A stretch of DNA of 50,902 nucleotides from Bacillota bacterium (GTDB lineage: Bacteria; Bacillota; Clostridia; Lachnospirales; Lachnospiraceae), in contig JAEYJO010000018.1 of NCBI GenBank assembly GCA_023408815.1, forward strand, positions 1-50,902, in the 5' to 3' direction. Positions 50,777-50,902 of the stretch are shown here, in pieces. The notes beneath the pieces were generated by a model, which did no database searches, was not told the origin of the DNA, and worked only from the letters and a program-made list of their open reading frames with translations. Position 1 is the first letter of the stretch. Each line of letters opens with the position of its first letter. The position numbers were made by a program, and so were the translations under genes.

Positions 50777-50801
50777 GGGAGTATCCCAAAGTTTGTGTAA
50801 A
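50777..50801. repeat. Probable left inverted repeat of an IS256-type element
   Basis: GGGAGTATCCCAAAGTTTG followed by TGTAAA (50777-50801) resembles IS256-family ends, which finish TTGTGTAAA on the inner side. It lies 48 bp upstream of the transposase start. The other end is outside the window. Confidence 0.5.
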
Positions 50802-50848
50802 CCTTCAGACTGATGTAAGATAAAATCACTCAGTTTGGAGGTTTTATT

Positions 50849-50902
50849 ATGGCAAGGAAAAATGACACACCACAAAAAGCCGCGATGCGGGAATTCATGA
50901 GC
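50849..50902 (+). CDS. IS256-family transposase (first 18 codons)
   Basis: An ATG at 50849, with TTTGGAGG upstream, opens a frame MARKNDTPQKAAMREFMS that runs off the window end. The sequence resembles the start of IS256-family (mutator-type) transposases of Clostridia, and the upstream repeat supports this. The DDE domain is not visible. Confidence 0.55.
   Translation, partial: MARKNDTPQKAAMREFMS

Noticed and set aside
1..50902. CRISPR arrays, tRNA and rRNA genes
   Set aside because: No regularly spaced repeats of 24-40 bases and no cloverleaf or conserved rRNA sequence was recognised by eye; a search with tRNAscan or Infernal was not possible.

Overview
The window looks like a chromosomal segment from a low-to-mid GC, Gram-positive anaerobe of the Bacillota, most likely a gut-type Lachnospiraceae/Clostridia member. 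Supporting signs are strong AGGAGG ribosome sites, a compact F-type ATP synthase operon, YesM/YesN-type two-component proteins, Lpl-type sugar ABC transporters, several cytoplasmic glycosidases and an IS256-like element. Species cannot be named from the sequence alone. No tRNA, rRNA or CRISPR array was seen.

Region 1 (1 to about 5895) is visibly more AT-rich and is the right end of an integrated mobile element. It carries a BRCT-domain protein, a small HTH regulator with a 40-residue partner, a superfamily 2 helicase with a 108-residue partner, and a large serine recombinase (4278-5885). The recombinase gene ends about 10 bp before the 3' fragment of a GH18 spore-cortex-type hydrolase gene (5896-6336), which the element appears to have interrupted. 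The HTH/recombinase module is present twice. In one copy the recombinase is dead; in the other the HTH gene is dead. The left end of the element lies outside the window.

Region 2 (6342-14830) is core metabolism on the minus strand: MarR regulator plus citrate synthase, then the complete atpBEFHAGDC operon. The operon has a clear promoter (TTGACA, 17 bp, TAGAAT) and a strong terminator.

Region 3 (15033-34641) is a glycan-use locus: GH3 beta-glucosidase, GH29 alpha-fucosidase, GH42 beta-galactosidase, GH31 alpha-xylosidase, two paralogous sugar-binding lipoproteins, two Lpl-type permeases without an ATPase, a YesL-like membrane protein and a YesN/YesM regulator and kinase pair. The four glycosidases match the linkages of fucogalactoxyloglucan oligosaccharides, and none has a signal peptide, so import followed by cytoplasmic breakdown is the likely scheme. 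An 800-bp gene-free gap (18728-19524) holds two very large imperfect palindromes and a small hairpin whose core recurs at 30191-30226.

Region 4 (34760-50667) holds signalling, defence and transport genes: a chemoreceptor, AraC, CPBP protease and TetR genes; a two-component system with an FtsX-type ABC exporter; an SDR, XRE-TPR regulator and MFS series; and a MerR/TipAS-like regulator followed by an AraC-like regulator and a transglutaminase-like protein. The window ends inside the first codons of an IS256-type transposase.
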